Below are positions 41,790-51,056 of a DNA stretch of 64,000 nt, piece by piece (position 1 is the first letter of the stretch; every line of letters starts with the position of its first letter). The notes beneath the pieces were generated by a model. That model searched no databases. It saw nothing but the letters and a program-made list of their open reading frames with translations, and was not told where the DNA came from. The translations under genes and the position numbers were made by a program. The stretch covers positions 434,001-498,000 of the forward strand of contig NZ_CP130318.1 of the NCBI RefSeq assembly GCF_032268605.1. Direction: 5' to 3'. Source of the stretch: Paenibacillus aurantius. Its GTDB lineage: Bacteria; Bacillota; Bacilli; Paenibacillales; NBRC-103111.

Positions 41790-44700
41790 ATGAATAAGCG
41801 GCTGTACCGTTTGATCCGTATGATTCTTGCGACTCTCCTGCTGTTTTCTGTTCTGCCGCCGCCGGCACATACGAAGGCGATGGACATGCCCTCCGGTACA
41901 TTCGGTCAAGTCCATGACATTCGTCAAACCGAGCTGGCACCCGGAGCTGTTTATACCTGGTACGATATGACCATTCCGAGGGGACAGGAGAAGGTTCATT
42001 TTCTGGAGTTTGACCCGAAGAACCCGAACCTCGAGCTGCAGGCCGGCACCAAATCCGGGAAGGTCCGGGGAATGGAAGGCGTCACCGAAATGGCGGCTTA
42101 TGCGGATAAGCCGGGCAACCGGGTTATAGGGGGAATTAACGCGGACTTCTTCGATATCAGCGGCAATGCCACAGGCGTGCCGAACGGGCTTTTTATCGGC
42201 GAGGGAAGGATCTTGAACACCGCGGTCAATTCTTATGCTTACGGCTTGAAGAAGGATGGGACGAGCCTCTACGGCAGTCCTAAGCTAACCCGTACGGTTA
42301 CCATTGGGGACGTCACCACGAATCTTACGCATATCAACCGGTTCCGGGAGGACAATCAGCTCGTTCTCTATACAACGGATTATTTCACCTCTACCAAAAC
42401 TTCCAACCAAGGCGATGAAGTGGTTCTCGACATTCTGGAAGGCTCCGTCAAAAGTGGCACCACCTTGAGGCTGAAGGTGTCGGAGGTGCGCCGGAATGCC
42501 GGAGATACGCCGCTTTCGGAGGGAAAGGTGGTGCTTTCCGCGTCCGGGAGTTCCCGGCCCGTCCTCGAGAATGTGAAGGCCGGAGATGAAATCACGGCGC
42601 GCTTCGATCTGGAAGGAGAATGGTCCGAGGTAACGGTGGCGGTCGGAGGCAGAGGCCCCTTGGTGAAGGACGGGGTCCCGCAAACGAATGTTATTCCGGA
42701 AGGAGTCCATCCGAGAACCGCTCTTGGCACGAAGGCGGACGGGTCTATCGTCCTGTTTGAAGTCGACGGAAGAGCGCCCGGCTTCAGCGAAGGGGTGGAA
42801 ACCGCAGAGCTGGCCCGGATCTTGGCGGACCTCGGAGTGGTGAACGCCATCAATCTCGATGGGGGAGGCTCTTCCACTTTCGTGGCGCGAATGCCAGGAG
42901 AAGTCGGTGTCCGCATGATGAATCAGGGATCAGACGGCGGAGAGCGGCAGACGGGCAACAGCCTGCTTCTGGTCAATAAAGCTCCGGAAGGTCCTGCCGC
43001 CAGGCTCGCGGTCAACCCCGGGATGGAACGCATCTTGAAGGGATCCTCCTTCTCCTTTGCGACGGCAGCCCTTGATGAAGCGGGGCATCCCGCAGCGTGG
43101 AGCGGAACTCCAAACTGGTCCGTGGACCCCGCGATTGGAACGGTTGACGCATCCGGCCGCTTCACGGCGGGCTCCGTTCCCGCGGCGGGCCGCATTCGGG
43201 TATCAGATGGCTCCCTCCAGGGAATGGGAGAAGTGGAGGTGGTTGACCGGTTGACGGAGCTGAAGCTGCCTGATGAAGCCAAAACGTATACGACCGGCTT
43301 TACGGTGAAGCTTTCCGTCAAGGCGCTGAGGGACGGACAGGTCATCCAGGCCTCCAATGATAGCTTTGAGTGGCGGTTAGAGGGGCAGATCGGGACGATT
43401 ACTCCGGACGGTATTTTTACTTCCACTTCCGCCAATGACCAGAAGGGCAGAATCTATGTCAAATACGGGAACGTGGAAACGTCGATGGAGGTGACGGTTG
43501 GTGTTCCTCCCGTGATGCTGGAGGATTTCGAGGGGGACTTAACCCGCTACAAAGCCACTCCAGTAGTGGCAAACTATGCGAGAATCAGTCTGGAAACCAA
43601 CCAGGATTACGTTCGCTCCGGAAAGGGGGCGCTTAAGCTGGACTACGACTTTACCGGAAAGACCGGAACCTCCGGCGCTTACTTCGAGGTGAAATCGGCG
43701 GACGACCGACTTTCCGTTCCCGGCTATCCCACCAAGATCGGCATGTGGGTGTACGGGGACGGTCAGAAGCACTGGCTGCGCAGCCAGTTCCGCGACGGCG
43801 GCGGCAAGGCCTTTGCGGTGGACCTGACGAGCGCCGAAATCGGAGTGAACTGGACGGGGTGGAAATACGTGGAGGCGCCCATTCCGGCGGGGAAGACCCT
43901 TCCTTTGCAGATAGACCAGGTCGTCCGCTACATGGAAACGAACAACAAGAATAAAACCGCCGGTACTCTTTATGTCGACGATATCCGCGTCCTGTATGGA
44001 CCGGTAACGGAGGACCGAACGCCTCCGGTGATCAAGAATATTACCCCGGCTGAGAATGCGGTCGTCAAAACAGCCATGCCCACCATTACCGCCTACGCAG
44101 AGGACAGTGGCTATGATCCGGTGAAGCACCCGGGAACGACGCTGATCGACCCTGCCAAAATCCGGGTGTATATGGATGGCGTGCAGGTCTCCTACGGCCT
44201 GTATCCGCCGGAAGGCCGGATTCAGTATAAGCCGCTCGAGCCGCTGGAGGACGGGCCGCACAAGGTCAAGGTGGCGGTCCGGGACATGAGCGGCAACCAG
44301 ACGATTAGGGAATGGAGCTTCCGGGTCGACCTGGGCCTGCCCAAGCTTCTCCACAGCACACCGGACAAAGTTTACGCCGGAAATCTGTATACGCTTGATA
44401 TCCGGGGGGATAAGATCGCTCAACTGAAGAGCGGGTCTTCCGAGTTCGGGTTTGATCCCGCTGTGGTGGAGATCACACGGATGCTGCCTGGCGACAAGCT
44501 TACCGGCAATCAGGCGGCGGCTTCTCTGGACCCCGCGGCTGGTACGGTCCGAGTGGACCTGACCGGCTTGGACGGCCTGACTCTCAGCGACGAGGATATC
44601 CTCGCCAAGGTGGAGTACCGGGTTAAAGGCAGTGCGGCCGGTACCAACGTGATCCATTTCTCTTCCGGCACCGTGACGGCGTTGGATGGAAGCACGCGCG

Positions 44701-47700
44701 CCTTTTACGGAGATGCCCTCTCGTCCGCGATTGAGCATGAGCTTACGCTCGACTGGGACGCTGAAGGGGTTACGGAAAGCTTCACCACCCAATTCATGAT
44801 CAAGGATCGGAACGGGGGACCGGTGGAAGGCGCCCGGCTGCTGCTGGACGGGGTCGAGGCCGGTGACGGTGGAGCTTCCTCCCAGTCGGATGCCCGCGGG
44901 CTGTTGGCAACGGATGCCGCTACGCGCCTAACGGGAACGCATAAGGTGCAGGCCGTTAAAGGAAGCTCCTACAGCCCGATCCTGACGTTTAAGGTTTCTC
45001 CGCTTGCGGGAACGGCCGAGCCTTTCAATATCAGCGTCAATATGGGAGACGAAGCGTCATCCTCGCGCCATTTTGCCTGGCATACTCATGTGGATACGTT
45101 GGACACGGTCGTGGAGGTGGTAAAACGCTCGGAGCTGGCAAGCTTCGATTCCGGCAGCGTCATGCGGTTCACGGGAACGAGCTCGATTTTCGTCTCCGAT
45201 CAGGACGGCACCGTCCGGGTGCATAAGGCGAAGGCGTCCGGCCTCGCACCCGATACCGAATATGTATACCGGGTGGGCGACGGCAAGGGGCTGTACAGCG
45301 CAGAAGGAACGTTCCGAACGGCTTCCGCCACAGGGGGCAAAACCCGGTTCCTGTTCTTTGGGGATTCCCAGGCTTCCGACACAGCAGGCTTCTCTCTGTG
45401 GGCAGCCACTCTGCAAAAAGGGCTGGAGGAGATGCCGGGCGCGGAACTCTTCTTCCATGCGGGCGATATTGTCGACGCCGGATACCAGGAGGACCAATGG
45501 AACATGTGGTACAAGGAGGCGCAAGCCAACCTGATGAAGGCCACGTTGGTTCCCGCTATCGGCAACCATGAGGTGATGGGAACAAGGCAGAATGAGGACT
45601 ATCTCGCCCACTTCTATAACCCCGAGAACGGACTGGAGAGCTTGAAGGGAACGAATTTCTCCTTCGACTACGAAGAGGCTCACTATGTCGTGCTGAACAG
45701 CGAATATGAGATCGCCGCCCAGAAGGAATGGTTGCGCAAGGATTTGACAGGATCTACGAAGAAGTGGAAGATCGTCATCTTCCATCAAGGCCCGTATGGA
45801 AGCATTTACGACAACGGGGTTATCCGCGCCGAGTGGACGCCGGTATTCGATGAATTCGGGGTCGATCTGGTTATGAACGGGCACGAGCATGTATACCTCA
45901 GGACGCCTCCTATGAAGAATCAAATGAAGACGGATTTGGGCAAGGGAACGGTCTACGTCGTCGGGGGTTCTTCCGGCCCGAAGTTTTATCCCCTGACTCC
46001 TAGGAGCTGGCAGGAGAAGACGTTTGCTGAGGAGAAGCAAATCTTCTCCGCCGTGGAGCTGGAAGGGGATACCCTTAGCTTTACGGTCAAGACCATTGAC
46101 GGACGGGAAGTCGACCGTTTTGTTATAGTGAAGGCTGCTCCGGCCGACCCGATGACGTCCCTCTCGTTGACGGGCAGGACAGGGCTGAGGCTGGGGGACA
46201 CGGACCAGACGGTAGCCAAAGCGGTATACACCTCCGGCTTGGAACTCCCCGTCAGCACCGGCTTGTCATATGCCAGCAGCAATCCTGAGGTGGCCAAGGT
46301 GAACCCAACGGGTCTCGTTACGGCCTTAAAGGAAGGGACCACGGTTATCTCGGCCGTCTACCAGAACTTCCAGGGCTCCTATTCCTTAACCGTTAGTACG
46401 GAGCAGCCGGTTGTGACGCTGGACCGGCTGGAATTCGGCGGACTTCCCAGCGAAATGAAGACGGGAGAGACGCGGGAGGCCGTTACCTATGCCGTGTACA
46501 GCGACGGTTTGCGCACGCAGCTGACACAAGGGGTTGGCTACATCAGCCAGAAGCCAGAGGTGGCCTCCATCGACGCCTCAGGGAAGGTCACGGCAAGCTC
46601 GGAAGGCACGACCGTACTGACGGCGGTTTACGGCGGCCTGACGACGGATTTTTCCCTGACGGTACGCAGCGCCGCTCCGGCCGTGACGCTGGACAAGCTG
46701 GAGATTCAGGGGCTTAGTTCAATCATGAAAGCCGGGGATTATCAGGTTGCGAAGGTGATAGCCTCCTACAGCAGCGGGTTAGTGAAGCAGCTTACGGAAG
46801 GGCTTGACTTCCGCAGCAGCGATCCGGCGACAGCCGAAGTGACGGCGGATGGTCGGATTCAGGCCCACAAGAAAGGGAAGGTCGCTATAGAGGTATCGTA
46901 TGAAGGCCAAACCGCCTCCTTTGCCTTGACGGTTACGGCCGAATCAACAGACACGGAGAACCCGGGCGGCGGAGGCTCCGGTCCCGTCTCTCCTCCTGTG
47001 CCGGAGAAGCCCGAGCCGGTACCCGGATTGGTGAAGCTTGACCCTGAGAAGCTCGCAGCTTCGGAAATCGAAGGGATGAAAGTGGTTATCTTGAACGATA
47101 ACTTCCGGGAGATTGTCTTGCCCGATCGTGCTTTGGAGAGCCTTGAGGGGGACGCGCTGCGTATTCAATCGCCGGAGCTTGCCGTCCTCATTCCGGCCGA
47201 GGTCTTCGGGTCGCTCCGCGGCCTGGCCGGCACTTCGGACTTGGCGGGCAGCCGGCTCTCGCTTACCGTCGATAAGGTTTCGGGCGCGGAAGTGGAACGG
47301 CTGCTGACCGCGGCGGAACGGCAGTCCGGTGCCCGGGTGGAGCCGGCGGGAGACCTGATGGAATTCGGGCTGAGCTTCACGACCAAGGACGGCAAGGCTA
47401 TGACGATAAGCCGATTCGACAAGCCGCTGACGATCGAATTTAAGGCGAAAGCGGGAGTGGACCGGAAGCTGACGAACCTCTACTACGTGGCGGACAACGG
47501 CCAGCTTACGTACGTGGGAGGCTCTTGGAACGGGGAGTGGATCTCCGCGGAGGTTACCCACTTCAGCAAATATTCCGTTCTCCAGTATGACCGGACGTAT
47601 GCCGACGTAGAGGCATCCCATTGGGCCAGTCCTGTGATCAAGGAGCTTTCCGCCAAGCAGCTGGTGGAAGGCACCGGCCCTCGTGACTTTGAGCCGGAAC

Positions 47701-48143
47701 GTGACGTCACGCGTGCCGAGTTTACCGCCATGCTGGTCCGTCTGCTCGGCCTGAAGGGCCCGGCCATTCAGCGATTTGCCGATGTGACAGCGGGTCAATG
47801 GTATTACGAGGGTGTGGGCCTTGCCGCCCATGCGGGTCTTGTCCAAGGCGTCAGCGAGTCGTCCTTTGCGCCGGATGCGCCCATCCGGCGGCAGGAAATG
47901 GCTGCGATGATCGTGAGGGCTTATGAATATGCAACCGGACGCCAGGCTCCTGAGCCTGCCGCGCATCCTTTTGCGGATACGGATACGTTGGATGCATGGG
48001 CAAAAGAAGCGATAGGCGCCGCCAAAAGCCTGGCCCTCATCAGCGGAAGAACGGATTCCTTGTTCGAACCGGCGGGCACGGGCACCCGCGCGGAAAGCGC
48101 CAAGCTGATCCACGGTCTGTGGAACATACGCAATAAATCTTAA
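41790..48143 (+). CDS. Giant S-layer-anchored protein: phosphodiester glycosidase plus metallophosphatase
   Basis: 2117-residue exoprotein. Signal peptide 1-32. Residues 80-395: phosphodiester glycosidase (NAGPA) domain with VIGGINADFFDISGNATGVP and NAINLDGGGSSTF. 400-575: Ig-like domains. 577-740: carbohydrate-binding-like sandwich (VRSGKGALKLDYDFTGKTG). 745-850: Ig-like. 855-985: cohesin-like domain (VYAGNLYTLDIRGDKIAQL). 1090-1180: purple-acid-phosphatase fibronectin domain. 1185-1405: calcineurin-type metallophosphatase with FLFFGDSQA, HAGDIVDAG, IGNHEV and NGHEHVYLR. 1455-1715: three Big_2 domains. 1938-2117: three SLH domains. GGAGGAG favours ATG 41790 over the adjoining TTG. It probably trims phosphodiester-linked sugars and releases phosphate at the cell surface; substrate unproven. 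Confidence 0.9.
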   Translation: MNKRLYRLIRMILATLLLFSVLPPPAHTKAMDMPSGTFGQVHDIRQTELAPGAVYTWYDMTIPRGQEKVHFLEFDPKNPNLELQAGTKSGKVRGMEGVTEMAAYADKPGNRVIGGINADFFDISGNATGVPNGLFIGEGRILNTAVNSYAYGLKKDGTSLYGSPKLTRTVTIGDVTTNLTHINRFREDNQLVLYTTDYFTSTKTSNQGDEVVLDILEGSVKSGTTLRLKVSEVRRNAGDTPLSEGKVVLSASGSSRPVLENVKAGDEITARFDLEGEWSEVTVAVGGRGPLVKDGVPQTNVIPEGVHPRTALGTKADGSIVLFEVDGRAPGFSEGVETAELARILADLGVVNAINLDGGGSSTFVARMPGEVGVRMMNQGSDGGERQTGNSLLLVNKAPEGPAARLAVNPGMERILKGSSFSFATAALDEAGHPAAWSGTPNWSVDPAIGTVDASGRFTAGSVPAAGRIRVSDGSLQGMGEVEVVDRLTELKLPDEAKTYTTGFTVKLSVKALRDGQVIQASNDSFEWRLEGQIGTITPDGIFTSTSANDQKGRIYVKYGNVETSMEVTVGVPPVMLEDFEGDLTRYKATPVVANYARISLETNQDYVRSGKGALKLDYDFTGKTGTSGAYFEVKSADDRLSVPGYPTKIGMWVYGDGQKHWLRSQFRDGGGKAFAVDLTSAEIGVNWTGWKYVEAPIPAGKTLPLQIDQVVRYMETNNKNKTAGTLYVDDIRVLYGPVTEDRTPPVIKNITPAENAVVKTAMPTITAYAEDSGYDPVKHPGTTLIDPAKIRVYMDGVQVSYGLYPPEGRIQYKPLEPLEDGPHKVKVAVRDMSGNQTIREWSFRVDLGLPKLLHSTPDKVYAGNLYTLDIRGDKIAQLKSGSSEFGFDPAVVEITRMLPGDKLTGNQAAASLDPAAGTVRVDLTGLDGLTLSDEDILAKVEYRVKGSAAGTNVIHFSSGTVTALDGSTRAFYGDALSSAIEHELTLDWDAEGVTESFTTQFMIKDRNGGPVEGARLLLDGVEAGDGGASSQSDARGLLATDAATRLTGTHKVQAVKGSSYSPILTFKVSPLAGTAEPFNISVNMGDEASSSRHFAWHTHVDTLDTVVEVVKRSELASFDSGSVMRFTGTSSIFVSDQDGTVRVHKAKASGLAPDTEYVYRVGDGKGLYSAEGTFRTASATGGKTRFLFFGDSQASDTAGFSLWAATLQKGLEEMPGAELFFHAGDIVDAGYQEDQWNMWYKEAQANLMKATLVPAIGNHEVMGTRQNEDYLAHFYNPENGLESLKGTNFSFDYEEAHYVVLNSEYEIAAQKEWLRKDLTGSTKKWKIVIFHQGPYGSIYDNGVIRAEWTPVFDEFGVDLVMNGHEHVYLRTPPMKNQMKTDLGKGTVYVVGGSSGPKFYPLTPRSWQEKTFAEEKQIFSAVELEGDTLSFTVKTIDGREVDRFVIVKAAPADPMTSLSLTGRTGLRLGDTDQTVAKAVYTSGLELPVSTGLSYASSNPEVAKVNPTGLVTALKEGTTVISAVYQNFQGSYSLTVSTEQPVVTLDRLEFGGLPSEMKTGETREAVTYAVYSDGLRTQLTQGVGYISQKPEVASIDASGKVTASSEGTTVLTAVYGGLTTDFSLTVRSAAPAVTLDKLEIQGLSSIMKAGDYQVAKVIASYSSGLVKQLTEGLDFRSSDPATAEVTADGRIQAHKKGKVAIEVSYEGQTASFALTVTAESTDTENPGGGGSGPVSPPVPEKPEPVPGLVKLDPEKLAASEIEGMKVVILNDNFREIVLPDRALESLEGDALRIQSPELAVLIPAEVFGSLRGLAGTSDLAGSRLSLTVDKVSGAEVERLLTAAERQSGARVEPAGDLMEFGLSFTTKDGKAMTISRFDKPLTIEFKAKAGVDRKLTNLYYVADNGQLTYVGGSWNGEWISAEVTHFSKYSVLQYDRTYADVEASHWASPVIKELSAKQLVEGTGPRDFEPERDVTRAEFTAMLVRLLGLKGPAIQRFADVTAGQWYYEGVGLAAHAGLVQGVSESSFAPDAPIRRQEMAAMIVRAYEYATGRQAPEPAAHPFADTDTLDAWAKEAIGAAKSLALISGRTDSLFEPAGTGTRAESAKLIHGLWNIRNKS

Positions 48144-48160
48144 TCAATAGTCCCTGGTCT

Positions 48161-48196
48161 CCCCCCTGCCGCGTCAAGGCGGCAGGGGGTTTTTTG
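48161..48196 (+). terminator. Rho-independent terminator of the SLH exoprotein gene
   Basis: CCCCCTGCCG pairs with CGGCAGGGGG around a short loop, followed by six T. Confidence 0.94.
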
Positions 48197-48250
48197 GTAT
48201 CTCCGGAAGGATTCTCGTAATGGCTCTTCTTGGCGGATAAAATTTTCCTG

Positions 48251-48279
48251 TTATACCGAACATACATTCGGTTTATAAT
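48251..48279 (+). promoter_or_regulatory. Promoter of the Y-family polymerase gene
   Basis: TTATAC (48251-48256) and a perfect -10 TATAAT (48274-48279) with a 17-bp spacer occupied by the LexA box. Confidence 0.7.
48256..48271. promoter_or_regulatory. LexA (DinR) SOS box
   Basis: CCGAACATACATTCGG: the Bacillus SOS box CGAAC-N4-GTTCG with a single mismatch (A for G), extended by flanking C/G symmetry. It lies between -35 and -10, so LexA would exclude polymerase. Confidence 0.88.
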
Positions 48280-48292
48280 ATAGGGAGGAGGG

Positions 48293-49534
48293 ATGGACGT
48301 GAAGAACCGGATCATCGGGATTGCCGATATGCAGTCCTTCTATGTGAGTGTGGAGAAAGCGAAGCATCCGGAGTACCGGAATAAGCCGGCGGTGGTGGCG
48401 GGAGACCCGGAGCGGCGCTCGGGCATCATCCTGGCCGCCTGCCCCATCGCCAAGCGGTTCGGGGTGACCACGGCCGAGCCGCTGTGGGCGGCTTTGCAGA
48501 AATGCCCCGATCTGGTTATTTTGCGGCCTCATATGCAGCTGTACATCGATGTTTCCCTGGAAATTACCGAAATCATCGAGCGGTACACCGATCAGGTGGA
48601 GCCTTACAGCTGCGATGAGATTTTTTTTGACGTGACGGGGAGCTTGAAGCGGTTCGGGCCGCCTCTCGAGATTGCGGCGGCGATTCAGCGGGACATCAAC
48701 AGCAGCACGGGCATCTATGCCCGGGTCTGCCTCGCCGAGAACAAGGTGATGAGCAAGGTGGGCCTCGACATCATCGCGAAGAAGGAGCCCGGCGGACTCT
48801 TTCACATGACCCGGGAGGATTGGGTGAAGCGGATTTACCCCGTTCCCGTCCGGGACATGTGGATGATCGGCTCGCGGATGAACAAGCATTTGAACCGGAT
48901 GGGCATCTACACGATCGGCGATCTCGCCCGCTCCCCCCTGCCGCGGCTTACGAAGCGGTGGGGCGTGAACGGGGAGGTCATCTACCGCATCGCGAACGGC
49001 CTGGACGACTCGCCGGTCAGCCCGGACACCCATACGAACGGCCAATCCGCCATCGGCAACGGGATGGTGCTGCCCCGGGATTACCGGGAGGCGGGAGAGA
49101 TCGAGGTGGTGCTGTATGAGCTGTGCAGCCAAGTCTGCCGGCGGGCGCGGCAGAAGAGGGTGATGGGGCAGGTCGTCTCCGTCGGGGTTCAGGGGGCGGA
49201 CTGGGACAACCCGACGGGATTTTCCCGCCAGAAGAAGATCGAGGACCCGACGAATCTGTCGTCGGAGATGTTCAAGGCGGTGAAGGAGCTGTTTCACCGG
49301 CATTGGGACGGCCTGCCCGTACGCCGGGTGTCCGTCAACCTGTCCCAGCTGTCCGACGATTCGATCGTGCAGCTCTCCTTCTTCCAGGACAACGAGAAGC
49401 AGCTGAGGATCGAGCAGACGATGGACCGGATCAAGGACCGGTTCGGCGACATGGCCGTTCTGCGGGCGAGCTCCTTGACGGCGGCCGGCCAAGCGAAGGA
49501 CCGGGCGGCGAAGATCGGCGGCCATTACAAGTGA
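48293..49534 (+). CDS. Y-family DNA polymerase (UvrX/YqjW/DinB-like)
   Basis: 413-residue translesion polymerase. Catalytic metal sites are in IGIADMQSFYVSVEKAKHP (first Asp12) and VEPYSCDEIFFDVTGSL (Asp-Glu pair); the usual YSIDE reads YSCDE here. Helix-hairpin-helix residues follow (MNRMGIYTIGDLARSPLP), and the C-terminal little-finger domain contains VSVGVQGADWDNPTGFSRQ. The gene is controlled by a near-perfect LexA box, so it belongs to the SOS regulon. The C-terminus (KIGGHYK) lacks a clear beta-clamp peptide; QLSFFQ near residue 365 is a possible clamp motif. Confidence 0.93.
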   Translation: MDVKNRIIGIADMQSFYVSVEKAKHPEYRNKPAVVAGDPERRSGIILAACPIAKRFGVTTAEPLWAALQKCPDLVILRPHMQLYIDVSLEITEIIERYTDQVEPYSCDEIFFDVTGSLKRFGPPLEIAAAIQRDINSSTGIYARVCLAENKVMSKVGLDIIAKKEPGGLFHMTREDWVKRIYPVPVRDMWMIGSRMNKHLNRMGIYTIGDLARSPLPRLTKRWGVNGEVIYRIANGLDDSPVSPDTHTNGQSAIGNGMVLPRDYREAGEIEVVLYELCSQVCRRARQKRVMGQVVSVGVQGADWDNPTGFSRQKKIEDPTNLSSEMFKAVKELFHRHWDGLPVRRVSVNLSQLSDDSIVQLSFFQDNEKQLRIEQTMDRIKDRFGDMAVLRASSLTAAGQAKDRAAKIGGHYK

Positions 49535-49692
49535 CGACCATAAGAGGATAGAAGAAAGTCGGGGCGAATCGTTTGCTCCGGGCTAGATCCAGGCGGTATG
49601 GGAGTGACCATAGAGGATGGGGCTTTCCCGTTTATTCCAGGCCCGGAAATGTGGTACGCTTAAGGGAAAGGAATAAAGGAGGGGGAGGCTGA

Positions 49693-50115
49693 ATGCTCAT
49701 CAACATCAAGGACCGGCTGGACGAGCCGGCCATACAGGAGCTGCTGGCGTGCAGCGTTTTTCCCGACCCGGACCGGGTGATGGAGACCATCGAGACGTAC
49801 CGGAGAGAGCCGGAGCGGGAGCTGTACGGGCACGAGTCCGAAGGAGAGATTATCGGCCTGATCGGGTTCCGGCTGGAGAATGGCGGGACGCTGACGATCG
49901 ACCACCTGGCGGTCCGTCCCGACTGCCGGGGAGCGGGCTTCGGACGCGGGCTCCTGCTGGAAACGCTGGAGCTTAAGGAACCGCGGGAGATGGTGGCGGA
50001 AACGGACGAGGATGCGGTCGATTTCTACCGGAGCACCGGATTCATCGTCGTCAGCCTGGGAGAGAACTACCCGGGGGCGGAGAGGTTCCGCTGCATTTAC
50101 CGGGCGGAGGAGTAG
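49693..50115 (+). CDS. GNAT family N-acetyltransferase
   Basis: 140-residue acetyltransferase. The acetyl-CoA pyrophosphate loop is LAVRPDCRGAGFGRGLLLET (R/QxxGxG/A) near residues 76-95, preceded by the beta-4 strand TLTIDHLAV and followed by DAVDFYRSTGFIVVSLGENY. AAGGAGGGGGAGG precedes ATG 49693. A strong terminator lies after it, so it is monocistronic. The substrate is unknown. Confidence 0.88.
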   Translation: MLINIKDRLDEPAIQELLACSVFPDPDRVMETIETYRREPERELYGHESEGEIIGLIGFRLENGGTLTIDHLAVRPDCRGAGFGRGLLLETLELKEPREMVAETDEDAVDFYRSTGFIVVSLGENYPGAERFRCIYRAEE

Positions 50116-50135
50116 AGAGGTTACGTATGAAGAAG

Positions 50136-50164
50136 AGCGGGCTGCCTGACAGCCCGCTTTTTTT
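50136..50164 (+). terminator. Rho-independent terminator of the acetyltransferase gene
   Basis: AGCGGGCTG pairs with CAGCCCGCT around CCTGA-type loop bases, followed by a long T run. Confidence 0.94.
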
Positions 50165-50260
50165 ATGGGATTCTGAGAAAAGTCGTTTTTTTGATATGGA
50201 CTTTACCTTCCATCCCACACTACAATGAAGGCATACGATAAGGTCAGGAGGCGAAAAAGG

Positions 50261-51010
50261 ATGGACTTGCATTACGAAACAAGAGGAGAGGGCAGCCCGC
50301 TTGTGCTTATTCACAGCCCGGGAGTGGATTCGCGGGAATGGCAGGGGATGATGCCGAAGCTCGCGTCCCGCTGCCGGGTAATCAGCTATGATTTAAGGGG
50401 CATGGGAGGCTCCCCGTCACCCCAAGCTCCGGTGAATCCGGTGAAGGACCTGCATGACCTGCTGGAGCATCTGAACTTGAAGAGCTGCTCCCTTGCCGGC
50501 CATTCGATGGGCGGTCAGCTGGCGACGGAATTTGCGCTCACGTACCCCGACAAGGTGGATAAGCTGATCCTGCTGGCCCCTTCGTTAACCGGGTTTCCGT
50601 ATTCCGAGGAATTCACCGGCTGGATGGAGCGGATCAATTCGCTTGCTCCGGATGTTTCCCGGATGCTGGAGCTGTCCTTAAGCGGTCCTATTTATCGGGT
50701 GGTCATGGAGAGTCCTTACCGGGAGCTCCTGGTCCATATGCACCGGGACTACCTGACCAAGGTTTTTACCGAATGGAAGAGCTTCGAGGTGATCTGGCCG
50801 GAACCGCCTGCCATGGAGAGGCTTGAGGCGTTGAAGGCGGATACGCTGTTTATTCACGGAACCGTGGAATGGGCGGACATGAACCGGGTAGCCGAGCAGT
50901 TCCGGAGGGTGCCGTCCGTGAGCTTCCGGGAGATCGAAGGAGCGGATCATATGCTGACCTTGACGCATGCAGACCGGGTAACGGACCATATGCTGGAGCA
51001 TCTGGGGTAA
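50261..51010 (+). CDS. Alpha/beta hydrolase (1)
   Basis: 249-residue alpha/beta hydrolase. The nucleophile elbow is LAGHSMGGQLA with Ser82, the oxyanion region is VLIHSPGVDSREW (HSPG rather than HGxG), and the acid and histidine are likely in DTLFIHGTVEWADMN and EGADHMLTL. ATG 50261 follows AGGAGG; 12 upstream in-frame codons are excluded. It converges with the hydrolase gene at 51057. The substrate is unknown. Confidence 0.88.
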   Translation: MDLHYETRGEGSPLVLIHSPGVDSREWQGMMPKLASRCRVISYDLRGMGGSPSPQAPVNPVKDLHDLLEHLNLKSCSLAGHSMGGQLATEFALTYPDKVDKLILLAPSLTGFPYSEEFTGWMERINSLAPDVSRMLELSLSGPIYRVVMESPYRELLVHMHRDYLTKVFTEWKSFEVIWPEPPAMERLEALKADTLFIHGTVEWADMNRVAEQFRRVPSVSFREIEGADHMLTLTHADRVTDHMLEHLG

Positions 51011-51056
51011 GGCATAGGGCAAGGGAAGTGCCAAGTTTAACCGCCTTTTGACCGAA

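Noticed and set aside
48251-49525. 424-codon antisense frame over the Y-family polymerase
   Set aside because: Shadow frame; includes the promoter and LexA box of the real gene.
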